Assembly: GCA_035578175.1 (NCBI GenBank)
Contig: JAQMRL010000003.1
Location: 27,724,672 to 27,788,671, forward strand
DNA length: 64,000 nt
DNA from: Catonia carolina
Taxonomy: Eukaryota; Arthropoda; Insecta; Hemiptera; Achilidae
Direction of reading: 5' to 3'
Every line of letters starts with the position of its first letter. Positions within the stretch are counted from its first letter, which is position 1. Position numbers and translations under genes: made by a program. Under the pieces are notes generated by a model, which saw only the letters and a list, made by a program, of their open reading frames with translations, did not search any database and had not been told where the DNA came from. This document shows, one piece after another, positions 1 through 10,061 of this stretch.

Positions 1-530
1 CTGATTGATCTATTGTTTGTAAGAAAGTCTTTGAAAGTTGTAAACCAACACACGTGGGATTTTTTCAAGCGAACAATGGTTTATTGTTATATAAAATGAG
101 GGAGTTTTTTAATTACTTTTTCACTCTGTATTCCTTGGACATTGCTTCGGTTTTGGTGAACTAATGGTTTTCCTTTGGTTTCTTTTTTTTAATTAATTGA
201 CCATGAATTCTTTCAATCAACAATAATAGTCAACGAAATTTTATGTACCTATTGTGAACTCTCTGGTTTGCTAATCCCTCGCGAAAACTTCTGTATAACA
301 AAAAGTTGGCTGGTCTCTTTAGAATTCCTAGTGTATTATTTTATACTGTGTATTAAGAGTGGGAGATTCTACCTTCAAAAAAGAATGTATCATTTAAATA
401 AAAATAAATTCCGTATTATTGTTAAATAAAAATATTCTGAAGAAATTGGTTGTACATTTATTTTATCAAGGGCATTTCTTTTACGTCAATGAATAAATAC
501 CATCAAAAGCAGTATCATACAAAAATAAAC
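1..530. other. AT-rich intergenic DNA, nothing recognised
   Basis: I see no coding potential, RNA gene or recognisable mobile element here. The stretch is AT-rich with many stop codons in all frames. Confidence 0.6.
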
Positions 531-533
531 ACT

Positions 534-695
534 GCCTCCATGGCGTAGTGGTTAGCGCGCTCACCTACTAAGCGGAAGTCCCGGGTTTGATTCTCGGCTA
601 GGTTTTGAAAATTATTACTTGCCAAAATCCACCAGTCCAGTTTCCTTACCCATCGTAGTCGATAATGACGAAGCTGTTGATGAGACTTTTTTATA
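534..695 (+). repeat. tRNA-derived SINE (family 1), plus-strand copy
   Basis: The head looks like a tRNA gene with internal RNA polymerase III promoter boxes: A box TGGCGTAGTGG at 541-551 and B box GGTTTGATTCT at 584-594. A non-tRNA body follows, shared with minus-strand copies near 46030 and 46911 (the AAAATCCACCAGT and CATCGTAGTCG segments are recognisably related), and then a T/A-rich tail. The shared body makes this a SINE and not a functional tRNA gene. It lies tail-to-tail with the minus-strand copy that starts near 696. Confidence 0.8.
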
Positions 696-780
696 TGTAT
701 TTATTTACAGTAGGCTGGGGCTGAGTGCAGGCTACCAGCGGGGTCACAGGTGACGGATAGTGGACGGCCCTCAGATATGA

Positions 781-1044
781 GGGTTAGCTGCGAATATATT
801 GAATAAGCAGTCCCCGACCAAGCAACGGCGAAGAACACCGAACGATTGCCGATATAAGCAATCTCCCACTGACTGGCCAACAGCTGCGGGTGGAGGAGCT
901 GGAAGTGGTAGGGCACTCAATTGCCCTGGGATTGAGAAATCGGTCCCGAAGGCGGAGGAACCCAAACAGATGGGTCAACGGCATTTGGATGCAGAAGGCA
1001 ACGGGAAACCACTGCATTACAGATCCCTAGTAGAATCATCATGA
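781..1044 (+). CDS. possible short upstream ORF of the RTE LINE
   Basis: An open frame follows the stop at 778-780 and runs to a TGA at 1042-1044, which overlaps the ATG (1041-1043) of the endonuclease frame in an ATGA arrangement. It has no ATG near its 5' end; a TTG lies at 799. The translation is rich in Pro, Gly, Lys and Arg, with no motif I can name. Some RTE elements have a short ORF1 that overlaps ORF2 like this, so it may be a relic ORF1 or a translation-coupling leader. It could equally be chance, because the leader is GC-rich and short. Confidence 0.35.
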   Translation, partial: GLAANILNKQSPTKQRRRTPNDCRYKQSPTDWPTAAGGGAGSGRALNCPGIEKSVPKAEEPKQMGQRHLDAEGNGKPLHYRSLVESS

Positions 1045-3998
1045 AGACGTTTAATTCTAAAAATTCCGGAGTTTCAAGTCCCCCACTCGGGTCTCCGGGG
1101 GGGACAGTCTTGAACGATTTTGTGAGGAGGAATACGAATATAAAATTAGCGACGTGGAACGTGAGAAGTATGTTTGAAGCGGGCAAGCTCGCAAATGCGA
1201 CTCAAGAAATGAAGAGAATGCGACTGGACATCTTGGGGGTCAGTGAAATGCGCTGGCCGGGCAAAGGAATTGTTCGCAGTGGACAGCACACAGTGTACTA
1301 CTCGGGCAGCGACGACGCTCATCATTGGCATGGCGTGGCGGTAATTGTGACAAACACAGTCAACAGGGCGATCAAGAACTTCATTCCCCTGTCGGATCGA
1401 GTCATGTTGATTCAGATACAGGCTAAGCCGGTCAACATGAACATCGTTCAGGTCTACGCACCAACGGCAGACGCAGAGGGGGATGTTTTAGAAGCGTTTT
1501 ACGCAGAAGTCACGTCGGTACTACGGTTGACTAAAGCGCACGAGGTTAACATCATTATGGGAGACTTTAACGCAAAAGTGGGCAAAGGAAAGGTCGACGG
1601 AGTGGCCGGGGCGTTTGGTTTGGGCGTACGCAATGACAGAGGTGACAGATTGGTTCAATTTTGTCAGGAGGAAGATCTCAGCGTCATGAACACCTTCTTT
1701 CAATTACCACCGCGAAGGTTATACACCTGGAGATCACCACAGGACAATATAAACAATATTGTCAGAAACCAGATCGATTACATTTTAGTAAACAACCGCT
1801 TCCGGAACTGCATGACCGCAGTTCGTACGTATCCGGGAGCAGACATCGCGTTGGACCACAATCCGTTATCAGGAAAGCTCCAAATTAGACTTAAGTCGAC
1901 CAGGAAACGCACCATGAAAGCCAGGATTGACGTCCGCAAATTGCAGAACGCCGATCTTTGCGAGAACATCCGGGAAGACCTGAAAAGGGGTTTAGAAAAC
2001 ATGAACACCAACGTTGATGTCAACACCCAATGAACGGATGTAAAGAATCTATTAATTGCAACGGGAAAGAAACACTTGAAGGCCAACAAGTAGCAACAAC
2101 ACAGACCCTGGATGACGGAGGAGATTCTGGATCTTATGGAGCAAAGGCGTGGTTGCAAGACGCAAAACCGCCCCCAATATAAAACAGTTCACAAAATGAT
2201 TCGCAACAAGATCCGAACAGCGAAAGACCAATGGATGAGCCATCAATGTGCTGAGATAGAAGAGTTACAGAACAAGCATGACTCTTTTCATCTCCACAAG
2301 AAAATCAAAGAGATGACAGGCAAACGGCTCAGACAAAATGTTGGAGTGCTCGTGGATGGGGATGACAACATAGTGGCCACCACTTCCGAACAATTAAAGG
2401 TGTGGGAGCGTTATGTTAGCCAACTATTTGAAGATGACCGGGCAGCGCACCCAGCACACCCGGCCGTGACCACCACGGTAACCGGACCGGATATTCTCAA
2501 AGAGGAAGTAACACGAGCCATCAGTAAACTGAGGTCGGGAAAAGCACCAGGACCAGACGAGGTGCACGCAGAACTACTCAAAACATTGAATGAGGAAGAC
2601 CTTGATTCCCTGACGTCTTTGTGCAATAAAGTATATCAGACTGGCGTGATTCCAGACGAATGGCTTAAGTCGACGTTCATTCCTATACCGAAGAAGCTCA
2701 ATGCAAGACGCTGCGAAGAACACCGGACGATTAGTTTAATGAGCCACGTTCTGAAGATTTTCCTGAAAATAATACATGAACGGGTCTACCAAAAGTGCGA
2801 AGAACAAATGACGGACACACAGTTTGGATTCCGAGGAGGCTTCGGCACGAGAGACGCCTTGTCTGCCATGAATGTCCTCGTTCAGAGATGCCGAGATATT
2901 AACAAGAACGTATTCCTGTGCTTTATTGACTACGAGAAGGTATTCGACAAAGTACTACACAACAGGATGCTAGACATTTTGCAACGAGTGGGCCTCGACG
3001 ATCGCGACATAAGAATTATCGCCAACCTATATTGGAACCAATGTGCCAAGGTGCGAGTGGGAGAGGAGCTGTCGGAGGAAGTGCAAATCCGCCGTGGGGT
3101 TAGACAGGGATGCGTGCTCTCACCGATGCTCTTCAACTTATATTCGGAGGCCATTTTGTCGGAAGCTTTGGATGGATGCAGAGAAGGCATTATAGTGAAT
3201 GGAGAGGGCATCAACAACCTGAGATATGCCGACGATACAGCGCCGATTGCAGATAGCGAGGAAGATCTCCAAGTGTTGCTGGAACGCGTCAACACAATTA
3301 GCAATGCATACGGACTACGGATGAATATACGTAAAACCAAGTTCATGGTGATCGGTGAAGAGGAGGTCAACGCAGGAATCACACTCGCTGGCTCCGCCAT
3401 TGAACAGGTGCACACGTACAAATACCTTGGGTGCTGCCTAAATGACAAATGGGACTACGGTCAGGAAGTTAAAGTGCGTATCGAGCGAGCCAGAGCGGTG
3501 TTCACGAAACTAAAACACTTATTGTGCCAGCGTGATCTTAGTCTCAACACGAGGCTCCGAATTCTGAGGTGCTACGTACTTCCTGTACTTCTTTACGGGC
3601 AGGAAGGATGGACACTAAAGAAACTTCTAGAAAGGAGGCTGGAGGCGTTTGAGATGTGGCTATACCGTCGCATGCTCCGTATATCGTGGACCGACAGAGT
3701 ACGAAACACGGACGTACTGACTCGGATGGGCAAGGAGATGGAACTGCTATACGACATCAAGCGACGAAAACTGCAGTACTTCGGCCATGTTCTTCGAAAC
3801 GGGAAATACAGACTTCTTCAGCTGATAATGGAAGGTAAGATAGCAGGAAAGCGCCGGCCGGGCAGAAGGAAAGCGTCCTGGCTGAAGAATTTGAGAGATT
3901 GGTTTGGTCTGAACTCCACGTCACTGTTCCGAGCAGCTGTTTCGAAAGTTAGAATAGCAATGATGATCGCCAACCTCCGACGCGGAGACGGCACTTGA
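1041..3998 (+). pseudogene. RTE endonuclease-reverse transcriptase, interrupted by two stops
   Basis: It would encode the LINE's nicking and reverse-transcribing protein. The ATG is at 1041. Endonuclease residues are visible: WN at 39-40, E69 in SEM, GDFN at 174-177, QIDYIL at 244-249 and DH at 272-273. The frame then meets TGA at 2031-2033 and TAG at 2091-2093, and reopens in the same frame. From the ATG at 2112 there are 628 codons of RT: SGKAPGPD (142-149), FGFRGG (238-243), motif A CFIDYEKVFD (270-279), motif B RQGCVLSPM (331-339) and motif C YADD (372-375). Downstream comes the usual RTE C-terminal segment with RRMLRISWTDR and KLQYFGHVLRN. Compared with the truncated copy at 48059-49436 it has Val for Ala in motif A and Pro for Leu after YADD. 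The endonuclease DH is followed by NPL, which is unusual. Only nonsense changes break the frame. Confidence 0.9.
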
Positions 3999-4149
3999 AG
4001 AAGAAGATTTACAGTAGCATTAACTGCTTGGTTGTAGCGACTACGGTGGATTTTGTTACTTTGGGAATTGACTTTTGAAAAATTTCCAGACCTTGGCCAG
4101 GAATCGAACCCGTCCAGGGTTCAAACCCCCTGCCGACGAAATCGAATCA

Positions 4150-5985
4150 ACCCCTGTTGGTGCGGCTTTAAATAAACTAAAAAAATAAACTTTCTTTTGT
4201 GAAAATTTCGACTTTCTTAACTTCAACATTTTATTGATTAGAGATGTTGCTATTTTTCAAATATCATTACTATAGATCTTGTCAATCTATTTTTAAGATT
4301 TGTTGTGTTACATCACTTGAAATTATTTTTTGTTAAGCTCTTTCTTGTATGTGAAAGTAATAGGCTCTCGTATTTTCAACATTTAAGAAAATAGAATTTA
4401 ATTTCTTTGTTGATTGAAAGGTTTGGTATTTTTCTAACTTTAATTTTTTATGTTGACCTGTTCAAAAAAGCGTGGACCGGTCAAATTGTTGAACAAACAG
4501 TGAGTAATATAAAGTAACATGATACACAAAAATCGGAAAGAGAAAAAAATTAAAAGCACACTTGTGTGATAAATTATATGGAAAAAAACAAGATATGCTG
4601 AGTGATAAAGATTGAAAAAATCTGAATATTATTTATTTTGACGAATAACTTTTTTTCTTATCATTACGAGAGGTCTCTACTACATCTTTTTAATCTTCAG
4701 TCAGAAGATGTACTTGATAAAATACAAGGTATTAACTGTGTAGTTAGAACCGGTTTATAGCGTGTTGGAAAAAGATATTCTTCTTGGGAAGGAAATAAGT
4801 TAGTGTAATTTTGTGTACACTGTAAGAACTCATTTATTAATTATTTGATTGCAAAATGAAAATATGTCATTTTACTTTAGTTTAATTGAAGTCTTGGTTA
4901 AGTTTTAAATTATTCTGTGTCAAATTTAGTTAACTTCTAGTTGTAATAACTTCATTCAGGTAATTTAGTTTTTGTTAGGTTAAAAATGGTTTGTTTTTAT
5001 AAACAACTAGATTCCGAAATAGATTCCGTAAGAACCTTGAAAAAATGTTACAATATTATTACGGTATTGAGCATAATCTATTAAAAACATTTTTGTAGTA
5101 AAACCTTTCGAAGCAGCCCATTATACAGGTACGTTGTGAAGGAATGTTATCATGATTAGTCAATAATTTTCCAAGGATGTATTATCTCATTTTATTTTTA
5201 TCATGGAGTAGGCTTTTTCAACCTAAAGAAAATAAAATTCATTCTAAAAAGTTGGAAAAAGTTAATAGAAATTTATAGAATACAAATTATATATAAAATG
5301 TTTAACAAATAAAAGAATAGATGACACGACTCTTAAATTACTTAACATAATATTTCACCCTTAAATGCAATTTGTTATATAACTTTTATAACAAGTTAAT
5401 TCGAATCATATCCGTCATTTTCAAATCCCAGGGAATTTATGCAATAAAATTACAGTAGAGACTATAGTTTCTTAACTGACTTTAAAACGATAAGAAATCT
5501 GTCAGTTTAATCTTTTTTACAATGGAATAAAATAAATGTAAAATTTATAAAAATATGGAGTATAATTTTAATATTATAAGTTTCTATGAATGGAGATTGG
5601 TTAATAAGACATGAAATAAAAATGTAAGTTACATTATCTTTTTTATATTGACTTCCCGAGCTTCCAGTCAATCACGTATTATACACGAAGTAGAAAAACA
5701 CCTGTTATTTGTCACGTAACAGTTCTAACACCTGCCAAAAACGAGGAATTTATTTTCTCCGGGGTGCTCTATTTAACTACACTGCTGTTCTTGCATCCAA
5801 TACCAATGGTAGTTGTAGAAAAAACGTGATCAATAAATTTAATCGAATAAAAGGTTACAACTTTTTTTTTAATTTGGAAAGAAGCAATTTAATTCTTGAA
5901 AATTCATTGAATATTCCGTTTCATTTTTAATTTATCTTAATTTATTTTTGCAGTCTAGTTCCGTCTGAAATATTTAGACTTTAAA
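4150..5985. other. AT-rich intergenic DNA, nothing recognised
   Basis: No coding segment, SINE head or inverted-repeat element is recognised. Composition is strongly AT-rich. Confidence 0.55.
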
Positions 5986-5990
5986 GTAAC

Positions 5991-6247
5991 GGTATACAAG
6001 CGATTCAACACAAAATTCTACGAGCGATAACTCCAATGCCCCTTTTACGTCATAAACTCAATGTTGCACAAAGACTTACAAATCCCGTACGAAAATTGAT
6101 GTTGTGGAACAACTATGCAAGACGATGCATGACATATTTGAATTACATGACAACCCTCTCATAAGAATATCCACTAAGGTGATACCGGGTACTCAGCACA
6201 TACGTTTTAAACGCCTCTGGCCAAGAGATCTTCTTGACCAATTGTAG
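5991..6247 (+). pseudogene. decayed LINE ORF2 C-terminus (jockey-like)
   Basis: Conceptual translation with about two frameshifts gives the C-terminal end of a non-LTR reverse transcriptase: IQAIQHKILRAITPMP (cf. the usual IQRFQSKTLR segment), then LHKDLQIPY, then HDNPLI...HIRFKRLWPRDLLDQL before a TAG at 6245-6247. The terminal RFKRLWPRDLL block parallels RRLKRRWSRDLI in the minus-strand copy at 52183-52693. No upstream RT domain is visible, so the copy is 5'-truncated or badly eroded. Confidence 0.7.
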
Positions 6248-6249
6248 GA

Positions 6250-6830
6250 CTGTGGAAGCTTCGGGAAGTTTTGGAACCTTAACTTCATAGTTAGAAATTG
6301 TTATATCATTATATTAACAGGTACTAAATTTTTAATTAAAAGTGTCAAAAATAAAGTAATGGTATCTGAGAAAGAATTATAAAAGAGTAGGCTATTCTTG
6401 CTTGGAGTTAAGTAGCAAAATGTAGCCACGGAGTAAAGCATAGTTGCACAGTTAGCTTTATTGCTAAACTATGCATATAAGACGGAGCGCTAACCAAAAC
6501 GATTTTAATAGTGACGTGACATTTGCTGAACAGGAAAACGTCACTTACAAAAGAGAAAGGTTAGCATTTGAGTCACTAACACGATAAAGCAAACAAATGA
6601 TACGTAACAATCACTTCATAATCATTCATGTGGAGCATGCTTACCTTTTTTGCGTGGCACATGTACGGTTCTGAACACATGAAATTTATTTCATCGTATT
6701 ATAATCGTATACGTCTTCGTATTATTTAATTAGGCCTACAATGTGATTTGTTCGTTTGTTTTTAATAAATTAATTTTTTATTTCTAATCTTTTTATACGA
6801 GTGTACATTAAATTTTATTAAAATATTCTG
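6250..6830. other. AT-rich DNA, possible 3' UTR of the LINE fragment, otherwise unassigned
   Basis: The first 100 bases may be the 3' UTR of the preceding LINE remnant. A bulged hairpin (GCATAGT...TTAGC TTTATT GCTAA ACTATGC) lies at 6438-6474. Nothing else is recognised. Confidence 0.4.
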
Positions 6831-6831
6831 G

Positions 6832-7050
6832 CCTTCGGGCCAGCCCAGTCAGTCAGCTGGTAGGAAGTCGCTATTATTTGTTAAGTAACACCGGTTGGGC
6901 AAGCGACTTTGATTGGTGACCAGTTGGCAGCCATCCATGAACAAACTCTACTGGGGGTCCCTGTTCAAACTCATGTTTAATCCACGTCAAAAACGATCAA
7001 ATTGGGTAGTTGTCAACAAAGTACAGTTCCCGATAAATAAAAGCTAAAAA
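6832..7050 (+). repeat. possible SINE/LINE 3' end with A-rich tail
   Basis: A segment of higher GC stands out from its surroundings: it begins near TGGCCTTCGGGCCAG and ends in AATAAAAGCTAAAAAAAAA at about 7035-7055. The A-tail after a compact GC-richer body suggests a retroposed sequence. I see no convincing A/B boxes and no RT motifs, so the family is unknown. Confidence 0.35.
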
Positions 7051-7054
7051 AAAA

Positions 7055-7555
7055 ATTCTAATAATACAGTTGATTTAGAGGAGGAAACAATTTCAATACC
7101 TACGAAATCTAATGAAGAGCTATTTGGTTTTATAGTGGGTATAAAATTTTATAAAAGGTTGGCCTTCATAAGTTACAAACATTTCAAATGTTTTGTTCAC
7201 TGAACATTTAGCAAGCGAAATTTTCATGATTGTTCCACCACGTTATTAAAAGTAATTTTGAACTAACTAACAATGATTTTGTATAGACTATTACAATTTT
7301 GTATCCTTTTCCCCTTATATAGTGAGTATTATTTTTGTATTCAATAGTAGGCTAATATATTTTAAAAGATACAGCTAACATAATCTAAAAAGACGTTTTT
7401 TGGGTGTTACAGAAGTCTTGTAGCCATTTTCACTACCGTAAGAGCAATTTTTTCCACCGGAAAAAAATACATATATAGTTTATTTACACGGTGGGAAATT
7501 ATTATTCCACAGCAATTTTATTATGAAAGCTTAGAGAATATCTCTATTCTATTTT
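7055..7555. other. AT-rich DNA, nothing recognised
   Basis: No feature is recognised. The far end approaches the jockey-type remnant that begins near 7560. Confidence 0.45.
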
Positions 7556-7559
7556 CTTT

Positions 7560-8069
7560 TTTAAGCGTCGGGCTGGATTTGGGTTGGCTCGGGAGATCGA
7601 AACGGTAGAGTTCTTGAATAAGAGAGTTTGGGTTTAGTTGCAATTTTGTAATAAATTTGGAATAGTATGACTGAACTATTTAAGGAATTTTTAAATCGGA
7701 GTATCATTGTTTACATAACATGGAGCTCTTGATATGAGACGTAGAAATTTTGACTGGAACGTTTGTAGATGTTTAAGGTTACTGAATCTTGCTGAGTCAA
7801 AAAGTTTGATTTTATAAGGCCAAACAAGTTTATATAACAATTTATATAGTATTAGTTAAGAACAACATTGGTAAAGATGAGCATCGACTAAAAAACCGGT
7901 AACGTTTTAGCTGTAATTTAGAATTTAGTAGATGTTTTTTTTATAATGTACGTCTGTCTAGTAAATCTCTTATCCAAAGTAAACCCTAAGTAGCGAAATT
8001 CATTTTTCTGAGAAATAAGTATATTATCGATAAAAAAATTTGGGAAAGTCCCTTTCCAAAACGTAAAGC
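7560..8069 (-). pseudogene. jockey-type LINE ORF2 fragment, left part, host of the LTR insertion
   Basis: On the minus strand, with frameshifts and stops, the translation contains ISQKNEFRYLGFTLDKRFT, then FQSKFLRLISRAPCYVNND, then the PNPARRLKK end. These are the post-RT signatures of jockey-clade ORF2 (YLG.hLD.rLTW, FQSK.LR.I.nAPwYV). The upstream part of the same frame resumes at 17365 (KSVRV, then CFTF across the insertion point). It is decayed and non-functional. The LTR array integrated within the CFTF codons. Confidence 0.72.
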
Positions 8070-9886
8070 TGTAACGTCCAAGTTGTAATACGTTACTGAG
8101 GGTTTTTGTTTCATTTCTGGCGCTGCATTTTGTTTGTGTTAATGCTTAACTTTGTTCACTGTAAGCTGTCGCTATCTGGCGTTTTTCTGTTTATCTATTC
8201 TGGCCTGATTTGAATTAATATTTTTCTGTCGACTAATTGTACTATTTTCCTGGTTTAACGTGCACTCTTGTTTGTGAAGCGATATGGTACGGTAGTCGTC
8301 TATGACATTTAAAATGTTGCCGATTTGCAAATTTCTTTCTTTTACTTAAAGAATGTTTTTTATACTTTAATGCTGTATTATGATGGTTACTGAAGTTCAA
8401 TTGCATTATCTACTGTTTTAAATTATGTTTATCTTTTGTTTTTCTTCAAACTTATTATGATACGTAATTATTTTAAGTCTTTTCCGGGTCGGCGTTTAAT
8501 TATGGTTCAAGTTTTTGGCTTCATAGCCCCAAATTTATTTTGGGTAAGTTCTCTTTTGTTTTGCTGTCGAATATTTCTGGAGATTGCGCTTGTCAATTCT
8601 GTTTAACTGTAAATTTTAAATTTTGAATCGAGTTATTTTGGTTTTGGCCTTGTTCGATTCTTGCCTTGTTTTTTGTCTGATTGTTTGCCTACACCTTTTA
8701 ACCTTGTGTGGGTTTTCCGTTAAGGTGTAGGGCAATTTAATCTTTTGTACTTACCTTTTGCCTTTGACCTATGTTGACCGCAATCTGTAGAAGTATTCTT
8801 TGGTCTTATTCTTTCTTTTGATTTGGTTCATTTTGTTACTTTTCTTTTCGAAGTGTTACCTTTTTCGCTTTTGACGCTGGTCGTTTTTGTCCAGGGTTCG
8901 ACTCTGGGGTTCTATTCTGTGAGATTCTGCTTTGGGAACGTTTCCGTTACGGAAGATCCTACTGTATGAGAAGCCTACTCTAGTTTTGGATAACTGTTTC
9001 GGATAGTCGTGGATAGCAGTGCCATTCTGCTTGTTTGGAGCCACCTGGGTTTGATTCTCGACGTTTTCTGTTCTATAATTTTGTTTCTGCAATCTGGTAT
9101 GTGTCATTAAATTTTTTATAAAATGTGTTTTTCGGGCTATATCGACGATTTCTACTTGACTGCGTCTATGCAGGTCAGGTAGGGCTTCCTGTACTGTGCA
9201 TGTCGCGAAATGAAAATGGTCAACGAATGAACTTGTTTAAAATTTTAATTAAATTTTTTTTAATATTGGAAAACCGTTAACAAGTTTTCTTTCTCATAAG
9301 TAATTTCATTAATCTAGAATCTTGTTTTTTTTTATATATAAAATCTTTTTTACAAAATATTGTTTTTCTTATAAAATTTTTTTAATAATTTAAAAGGCTA
9401 CCATGGTATGCACATATAAAAAAATATAATATTAAAATAAAAATTTGATGCTATGCTACTACGGAACAATGAACTAATTCAATTTTTTTATAAAAAAAAT
9501 ATTTTTTTTTATCTTTCAATTTTCTGTATCTATGAATTTTCAGTATAAATAGTATCAGTTTTAAGTGAACTTAAAGCGATAGCTATTAAAATTTAGTTAT
9601 TCATTGAACATTGTATTTTATATTTAATAATTTTTTTTTAAATAATTTTGGCCTGAAGATAATCCCTTTAGGTATTTTGTTTGTCTCAAATTTAATTATG
9701 TCTATATAATAATTTTACTGTATTTTCAAACTTCTTGGATTCATTGTGTAATTAATTTTTTTGAATTTTGTGTTTTTCTTAAGTAATTATAATCATATGC
9801 AGCAACAATTCTTGTTTTTTTGGCTTCCTTATGTTTTTGTCCACCCCTGGGCCAACCTATCGATGTGGATAGAGGGGGAGGTGTCA
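8070..9886 (+). repeat. LTR 1 (5' LTR), 1,817 bp
   Basis: It begins TGTAACGTCC and ends GGTGTCA. A hairpin with CTACACCTT and AAGGTGTAG arms lies at 8687-8733. A TATA-like TATAAATAG is at 9544-9552 in an AT-rich stretch that could hold the core promoter, although the start site is not resolved. Small open frames in it (for example minus-strand 8856-9107) match nothing and are probably not genes. Confidence 0.88.
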
Positions 9887-9889
9887 AAG

Positions 9890-9901
9890 TGGTAGCAGAG
9901 C
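9890..9901 (+). promoter_or_regulatory. primer-binding site, initiator tRNA-Met type (repeated at 13627)
   Basis: TGGTAGCAGAGC starts 3 nt after the LTR. It matches the complement of the 3' end of animal initiator tRNA-Met (…CTCTGCTACCA), and the similarity continues imperfectly in the next ten bases. Reverse transcription of the minus strand would start here. The primer assignment rests on remembered tRNA sequence. Confidence 0.75.
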
Positions 9902-9910
9902 GTGGTTTTG

Positions 9911-10061
9911 ATTTGGACCATTTAGTTGGTACAGTGGTCCAAATCGCTGTCCTGTTTGTGACAGTTCTGGGTTCTTGGTGTCCTGTGTCCGACCTTTGAT
10001 GTTTTTGGTGGCGTGTGGTGCCCGGAACATCAAGGTTTTGTTTTCAGGCATGTTTGTGCCT
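9911..10061 (+). other. leader RNA hairpin cluster (repeated at 13648-13798)
   Basis: Three perfect-stem hairpins lie directly downstream of the primer site: a 10-bp stem ATTTGGACCA/TGGTCCAAAT (9911-9944, 14-nt loop), a 5-bp stem CTGTC/GACAG (9947-9964), and a 5-bp stem AGGCA/TGCCT (10046-10061). This is where retroelements usually carry dimerisation and packaging signals. The function here is inferred from position only. Confidence 0.55.

Larger units (their letters stand above)
714..4006 (+). mobile_element. RTE-clade LINE, full-length copy with 11-bp TSD
   Basis: This is a non-LTR retrotransposon of about 3.3 kb flanked by the perfect direct repeat ATTTACAGTAG (703-713 and 4007-4017). Order: a roughly 330-bp leader with a short upstream frame, one long frame with an AP-type endonuclease then a reverse transcriptase, an 8-nt 3' UTR, and a GAAGAAGAAG tail. 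A very short 3' UTR ending in simple repeats, with no poly(A), is typical of the RTE/BovB clade. A second copy (48059-49436, minus) and an older one (about 42312-42715, minus) have the same tail. Two in-frame stops make this copy non-autonomous as it stands. Confidence 0.92.
696..4145 (-). repeat. tRNA-derived SINE (family 1), minus strand, split by RTE insertion
   Basis: The two pieces are about 696-713 and 4017-4145. Joined across the LINE they resemble the minus-strand SINE at 46911-47083: an A/T-rich tail, TTAACTGCTTGGTT at 4020-4033, a TTTCCAGACC(T)TGGCC(A)GGAATCGAACC body, and the complement of a B box. The tRNA-like head beyond about 4112 has degenerated. Its tail was the integration target of the RTE LINE, so the SINE is older than the LINE. 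Confidence 0.7.

Noticed and set aside
541..606. A functional tRNA gene
   Set aside because: The head has A and B boxes, but it continues into a body shared with other SINE copies on both strands, so it is a SINE.
8856..9107. Minus-strand 83-codon frame in the LTR
   Set aside because: It is repeated only because the LTR is repeated. It has no recognisable domain and lies antisense within an LTR.
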